NCBI GenBank assembly: GCA_019323135.1
Contig: JAHWHT010000051.1
Location: 1-7,685, forward strand
Origin: Candidatus Woesearchaeota archaeon
Lineage (GTDB): Archaea; Nanobdellota; Nanobdellia; Woesearchaeales; ARS49
Length of the DNA stretch: 7,685 nt
Direction: 5' to 3'
Shown here in pieces: positions 4,595 through 7,685 of this stretch (positions are counted from its first letter, which is position 1; each line of letters opens with the position of its first letter). Below the pieces are notes generated by a model. It was given only the letters and a program-made list of their open reading frames with translations, had not been told where the DNA came from and did no database searches. The position numbers were made by a program, and so were the translations under genes.

Positions 4595-5653
4595 ATGGAA
4601 TACCATGACAAAATTCTTTCCATGGCAAAGTATAAACCAGTTAATCCTACAGAAGTTGCTAAAGCACTGCGCAAAGAGTCTTATATTGCCTCGGCAATGC
4701 TTTCAGAGATGGTTCAAAAAGGTCTCTTAAAAATTTCAAGTTTAAAAGTAGGCAGTTCTCCATTATACTATGATCCTGCTCAGCCAGAGCAATTGATGAA
4801 TTATTCTTCTTATTTAAATGAAAAAGATAAAAAAACTTATGTCCTGCTTAAAGAAAAGAAAGTTCTGAGAGAAAATGCTCTTGATCCGCTCTCTAGAGTC
4901 TGTGTAAAAAATTTAAAAGATTTTGCAAGACCTTTAGAGGTTTCTTTTGCAAACAACAAAGAAATCTTTTGGAAATGGTATATGCTCTCTGATGCAGATG
5001 CAGAGCCAGTTATTCGTCAGATGCTCTCAAGTCTGACTCAACAGCAGCCAGTTCAAACTGCTCCAGAACCACAACCAGAACCACAACCAGAACCACAACC
5101 ACAACCCGAACCACAGCCTCAACCAACTCCTCCTGCTCCAGAACCTGAACCAACCCCAGAACCTAAACCCGAACCAGTTCCACCACCAACCCCAGAACCA
5201 AAGCCAAAACCTGTTCCTGCAAGCACTCCTAAACCAAAACCTAAAAAAGCTAAAAAAGCAGTAAAGAAAAAAGAAGATACCCAGAAAAGAATCGTAGACA
5301 AGATAAAAGAGATGATTGTTCCTGCCTCAAAACCAATTAAAGGCTCTAGCGCATTCTTGGATAACTTAACCAAATATTTTAATAAAAACGAAATAACAAT
5401 TATTGAGCAAATGGATCAGAAAAGAAAAACTGAATTTGAATTTATTATCACAATTAATTCTCCTGTTGGGCTTTTGACATATTATTGTCATGCTAAAGAC
5501 AAAAAAAGAGTTGGTGAAGCAGATTTGAGCAATGCATTTGTTCAGGGGCAATTGCTTAAATTGCCTGTTTTGTTCTTGACTACTGGAAATCTCACTAAAG
5601 GTGCTGAAAAAATTAGTAAAGATTTTAAAGGCGTTGCTGTTAGAAATTTATAA
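4595..5653 (+). CDS. Winged-helix, proline-rich linker and Mrr-like nuclease-fold fusion protein, function unknown
   Basis: A 352-residue protein of no family I can name. Residues ~1-60 look like a winged helix (VNPTEVAKALRKESYIASAMLSEMVQKGLL). Residues ~70-147 are a mixed helical segment. Residues 152-216 are a proline linker of EP/QP/KP dipeptides, followed by a basic stretch (213-231). The C-terminal ~120 residues suggest a restriction-endonuclease-like fold of the Mrr/PD-(D/E)xK kind: TEFEFIITINSPVGLLTYYCHAKDKK, then EADLSNAFVQGQLLKLPVLFLTTGNLTKGAEKI. In that reading the (D/E)xK motif is HAK (His299, Lys301) with Glu280/Glu282 as possible acidic partners, so activity is uncertain and a DNA-binding role is possible. 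Its TAA overlaps the fen1 ATG (TAATG), suggesting coupled translation and a role near DNA repair or replication. The fold call is by eye. Confidence 0.6.
   Translation: MEYHDKILSMAKYKPVNPTEVAKALRKESYIASAMLSEMVQKGLLKISSLKVGSSPLYYDPAQPEQLMNYSSYLNEKDKKTYVLLKEKKVLRENALDPLSRVCVKNLKDFARPLEVSFANNKEIFWKWYMLSDADAEPVIRQMLSSLTQQQPVQTAPEPQPEPQPEPQPQPEPQPQPTPPAPEPEPTPEPKPEPVPPPTPEPKPKPVPASTPKPKPKKAKKAVKKKEDTQKRIVDKIKEMIVPASKPIKGSSAFLDNLTKYFNKNEITIIEQMDQKRKTEFEFIITINSPVGLLTYYCHAKDKKRVGEADLSNAFVQGQLLKLPVLFLTTGNLTKGAEKISKDFKGVAVRNL
5063..5098 (+). repeat. 12 bp tandem repeat in the proline linker
   Basis: Three perfect copies of CCAGAACCACAA stand head to tail, each encoding Pro-Glu-Pro-Gln, followed by decayed copies to about 5118. 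The unit keeps frame, so copy-number change would only lengthen or shorten the linker. Confidence 0.85.
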
Positions 5654-6681
5654 TGGGCGTAAATCTTAAAGATCTATTAGTGAATGAAACTATTGGTTTT
5701 GATGAGCTAAACAACCGGATTGTTGCAGTTGATAGCTTTAACATGCTTTATCAGTTTCTAACCACTATTCGCTCTCCAGATGGCAAGCCTTTGACAGACA
5801 GTAATGGTAATGTAACTTCTCATTTGATTGGTCTTTTCAATAGGACTGCTAAGTTCATGGCAAAGGGTATTAAACCTGTTTTTGTATTTGATGGTGAAAA
5901 GCCTGCGCTTAAGGCTGGCGAGATTGAAAGAAGAAAAAAAGCAAAGCTTGATGCTAAAAAAAAGTATCGTAAAGCTCTCTCTAAAGAAGATGTTGATGCA
6001 ATGCGTAAATATGGCGGCAGGTTTGCTGTTCTTACCAAAGATATGGTTGATCAGGCTAAAGAGTTAGTCACTGCTCTTGGATTGCCGGTTGTGCAGGCTC
6101 CTTCTGAAGGTGAAGCACAAGCAGCACACATTGTTCATCAGAATAAGGCTTGGGCAGTTGTTAGTCAGGATTTTGATTCTTTGATTCATGGTACAGACCG
6201 TCTTATAAGGAATCTCTCTATTGCAGGCAGAAGAAAAAAGATTGGCACCATGGCTTATCAAACCATCAAGCCAGAGTTTATTGATCTTGCAAAAAATCTT
6301 AATCAGTTAGGCATTGATCAGGACAAGTTGATTGTTTTAGCTATGCTAGTGGGAACTGATTACAATCCTGCAGGCATCAAGGGCATCGGACCTAAGACTG
6401 CTCTAAAGCTTGTCAGGGCTAATGATGATTATGATGAATTATTTTCTCAGGTTAAGTGGAGTGAGCATTATGATATGCCTTGGACAGATGTATTTTACTT
6501 GATAAAAAAGATGAAGGTTACAGATAAGTACGATATTCAGTTTAACACTCCAGATAAACAAAAAGTAATTAAATTACTAGTGGATAAACATGATTTTAAC
6601 ATAGAAAGAGTTGAAAAAACCATGCACCCTCTGTTAAAAGGGCATGAAAAAAAGCAGCAAAAAAAGTTAGGTGATTTTTAA
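5653..6681 (+). CDS. fen: Flap endonuclease 1 (FEN1)
   Basis: A 342-residue structure-specific nuclease that cuts 5' flaps in Okazaki-fragment maturation and repair. Family length is about 340. The N-terminal MGV is expected: Gly2 is conserved and becomes exposed. All metal-binding acids are present: Asp27 (VDSFN), Asp80 (FDGEKP), Glu152 and Glu154 (PSEGEAQAA), Asp173 and Asp175 (SQDFDSL), and Asp236 (VGTDYN). The helical arch is residues ~85-130, and a helix-hairpin-helix (GIKGIGPKTALKL, 241-253) binds the DNA behind the nick. The C-terminus QKKLGDF (336-342) is a PIP-like PCNA-binding motif missing the second aromatic residue because the stop comes immediately. ATG 5653 shares its A with the preceding stop and there is no Shine-Dalgarno sequence, so translation is probably coupled. 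Confidence 0.96.
   Translation: MGVNLKDLLVNETIGFDELNNRIVAVDSFNMLYQFLTTIRSPDGKPLTDSNGNVTSHLIGLFNRTAKFMAKGIKPVFVFDGEKPALKAGEIERRKKAKLDAKKKYRKALSKEDVDAMRKYGGRFAVLTKDMVDQAKELVTALGLPVVQAPSEGEAQAAHIVHQNKAWAVVSQDFDSLIHGTDRLIRNLSIAGRRKKIGTMAYQTIKPEFIDLAKNLNQLGIDQDKLIVLAMLVGTDYNPAGIKGIGPKTALKLVRANDDYDELFSQVKWSEHYDMPWTDVFYLIKKMKVTDKYDIQFNTPDKQKVIKLLVDKHDFNIERVEKTMHPLLKGHEKKQQKKLGDF
6669..6675 (+). promoter_or_regulatory. Shine-Dalgarno site of the EamA gene inside the fen1 PIP box
   Basis: AGGTGAT is fully complementary to the usual archaeal 16S rRNA 3' end and lies 8 nt before ATG 6684. The same bases encode the Gly-Asp of FEN1's C-terminal LGDF. Confidence 0.65.
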
Positions 6682-6683
6682 TA

Positions 6684-7463
6684 ATGCAAACCTGGATTTG
6701 GTTTATACTGGCATCTACAGTACTTGGTGCAATAGCTCTGCTTTTCAAGAAAAAAGCCTTGGTAAATGAGCACACTGCAGAGTATCTTACTGCATTTAAG
6801 ATTACTGAGTTGCTTCTTGTCTTGATTTTTGCTCCGTTTATAGTTTTTAAGATTCCATTGGTTATTGCTGCGTTCATTTTTCTTATCTCTTTGACAACAG
6901 CAGTTGCTCTGACGTTTATTGCAAGGTCCTATAGGCATTCAGATTTGTCTGCAGTGGTTCCATTGACTAATCTCATGCCTTTATTTGTGGTTATTCTTGC
7001 ATTTTTCCTGCTTGGAGAGCAAATCTCCTCCAAACACATAGTAGGGATTGGCTTTTTGATATTTGGAACTTATTTTCTTGAAGCAGAACACAAGGCAGGT
7101 CACTGGTTTTCACCTTTTGTCAAGATATTTAAGACACCCAATATGGGGTTCTTGTTTTTTGGTTTTTTTCTGTCAGCAGTTATTGGCATCGGTGAGAAAT
7201 TTATCATTGGCATTGTTTCTCCTTTTACTTTAATTTTTTACCATTATTGTTTTCAAACATTTTGTTTTCTTATGATTACTTTAGTTTTTTACGGCGGATT
7301 TAAAGACGTAGTCTATGCTTACAAAAGTTCAGGCAAATGGATTTTAGGTAATGCGTTTTTTGCTAATCTCTCTAATTTAGCATATTTTTTTGCCATTTCC
7401 ATGACATTTATTAGCTTAGTTGCCCTGTTAAACGTCTCTCAACATTATTTGCAGTTATATTAA
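6684..7463 (+). CDS. EamA-family (DMT superfamily) transporter, truncated by an apparent frameshift
   Basis: A 259-residue reading frame for a membrane permease of the drug/metabolite transporter type. About nine hydrophobic segments are visible, in two EamA repeats. The first repeat spans ~1-128 and ends LSAVVPLTNLMPLFVVILAFFLLGEQISSKHIVGIGFLIFGTYFL, a classic EamA sequence. The second begins at about residue 155 (MGFLFFGFFLSAVIGIG). It stops after VALLNVSQ where the family continues with a PLFAVILS-like helix. That continuation exists in the -1 frame downstream (7445-7552). Restoring one base near 7442-7445 would give 289 residues and ten helices. The substrate cannot be predicted. The start has a perfect Shine-Dalgarno sequence 2 nt downstream of fen1's stop. 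Confidence 0.8.
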   Translation: MQTWIWFILASTVLGAIALLFKKKALVNEHTAEYLTAFKITELLLVLIFAPFIVFKIPLVIAAFIFLISLTTAVALTFIARSYRHSDLSAVVPLTNLMPLFVVILAFFLLGEQISSKHIVGIGFLIFGTYFLEAEHKAGHWFSPFVKIFKTPNMGFLFFGFFLSAVIGIGEKFIIGIVSPFTLIFYHYCFQTFCFLMITLVFYGGFKDVVYAYKSSGKWILGNAFFANLSNLAYFFAISMTFISLVALLNVSQHYLQLY

Positions 7464-7552
7464 GCGGCAAATTTTTAAAAGAAAAGAGGATTTTTCACAA
7501 AGCACTGGCATGCTGTATTATGATTGTGGGTGTTTTTATTATAGCGATTTAA
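7445..7552 (+). pseudogene. Out-of-frame C-terminal end of the EamA transporter
   Basis: This stretch in the -1 frame reads LFAVILSGKFLKEKR, then IFHKALACCIMIVGVFIIAI and a stop, which is the last helix pair expected of an EamA protein. A single missing base near 7442-7445 (for example a C, giving SQPLFAV) explains it. The two frames are both open only across 7415-7460. No slippery heptamer is seen, so mutation or a sequence error is likelier than programmed frameshifting. It ends 1 nt before the trm5 start, the tight spacing expected of an intact gene end. Confidence 0.8.
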
Positions 7553-7553
7553 A

Positions 7554-7685
7554 ATGACATCTTTAAAAGAAGCTCTAAAGAAAAAGCTGACAAAAAAAGA
7601 GCTGTCAGCAATGCGGTCTAGTTTCGATGTAGTTGGTAGTGTGGCAATTATTGAGATTCCTGAAGAGTTAGAGAAAAAAGAAAAG
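7554..7685 (+). CDS. trm5: Trm5-like tRNA (guanine37-N1)-methyltransferase, N-terminal part
   Basis: The first 44 codons of a gene that runs off the right edge. LTKKELSAMRSSFDVVGSVAIIEIPEEL matches the small N-terminal domain of archaeal Trm5, whose FDVVGdIAIlkIPeeL strand-turn-strand is distinctive. The full enzyme (usually 300-350 residues) uses S-adenosylmethionine to make m1G37 next to the anticodon of tRNAs and prevents frameshifting. The catalytic domain lies outside the window, so the assignment rests on this N-terminal motif. The start follows the upstream frame by 1 nt, with no Shine-Dalgarno sequence, suggesting co-transcription with fen1 and the transporter gene. It is the third tRNA-maturation gene in the window. 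Confidence 0.75.
   Translation, partial: MTSLKEALKKKLTKKELSAMRSSFDVVGSVAIIEIPEELEKKEK

Noticed and set aside
5119..5373. Minus-strand Gly/Ser-rich frame opposite the proline linker
   Set aside because: It is produced by reading proline codons backwards (CCA/CCT become TGG/AGG and GGx); the true gene has a domain structure and is coupled to fen1.
7415..7460. Programmed -1 frameshifting in the transporter gene
   Set aside because: There is no X-XXY-YYZ slippery heptamer or clear downstream structure, and EamA genes are not known to use recoding; a one-base deletion is simpler.

Overview
The window comes from an AT-rich archaeal chromosome. It encodes an archaeal histone, the general transcription factor TFE, a Hjc-type Holliday junction resolvase, an archaeal FEN1, a tRNA-splicing endonuclease and the N-terminus of a Trm5-like tRNA methyltransferase. 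TATA boxes sit about 26 bp upstream of many start codons. Short compact genes, low GC and simple lysine-rich tails would fit a DPANN lineage (Woesearchaeota/Pacearchaeota-like), but the lineage is inferred from style, not shown.

Layout: 1-335 is gene-free AT-rich DNA ending in a good BRE/TATA promoter. 409-1200 is a TrmB-family regulator with a degenerate phospholipase-D-like effector domain. 1263-1484 is a small one-helix membrane protein. It converges with, and directly abuts, the TFE gene (2288-1485, minus), whose product carries a 78-residue lysine-rich tail. Hjc (2778-2392, minus) and histone (2858-3067, plus) diverge from a short shared promoter region. Histone converges with RNase Z (3947-3057, minus) with an 11 bp overlap. 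RNase Z and EndA (4013-4546, plus) diverge from a second 65 bp double promoter. From 4595 a tightly packed plus-strand cluster runs to the end: an uncharacterised winged-helix/proline-rich/Mrr-like nuclease-fold protein, fen1 (TAATG overlap), an EamA-type transporter with an apparent frameshift, and the start of trm5.

Functionally the window is an information-processing neighbourhood: DNA packaging (histone), transcription (TFE, TrmB-like), recombination and flap repair (Hjc, FEN1) and tRNA maturation (RNase Z at the 3' end, EndA for introns, Trm5 for m1G37). No CRISPR, insertion sequence, prophage or tRNA/rRNA gene was recognised.

The strongest candidates for something undescribed are the winged-helix plus nuclease-fold protein translationally coupled to FEN1, and the histone-H1-like lysine tail on TFE. 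Smaller curiosities are a FEN1 PIP box that doubles as the Shine-Dalgarno sequence of the next gene, and lysine tails of two convergent genes that may act as each other's U-rich terminators.
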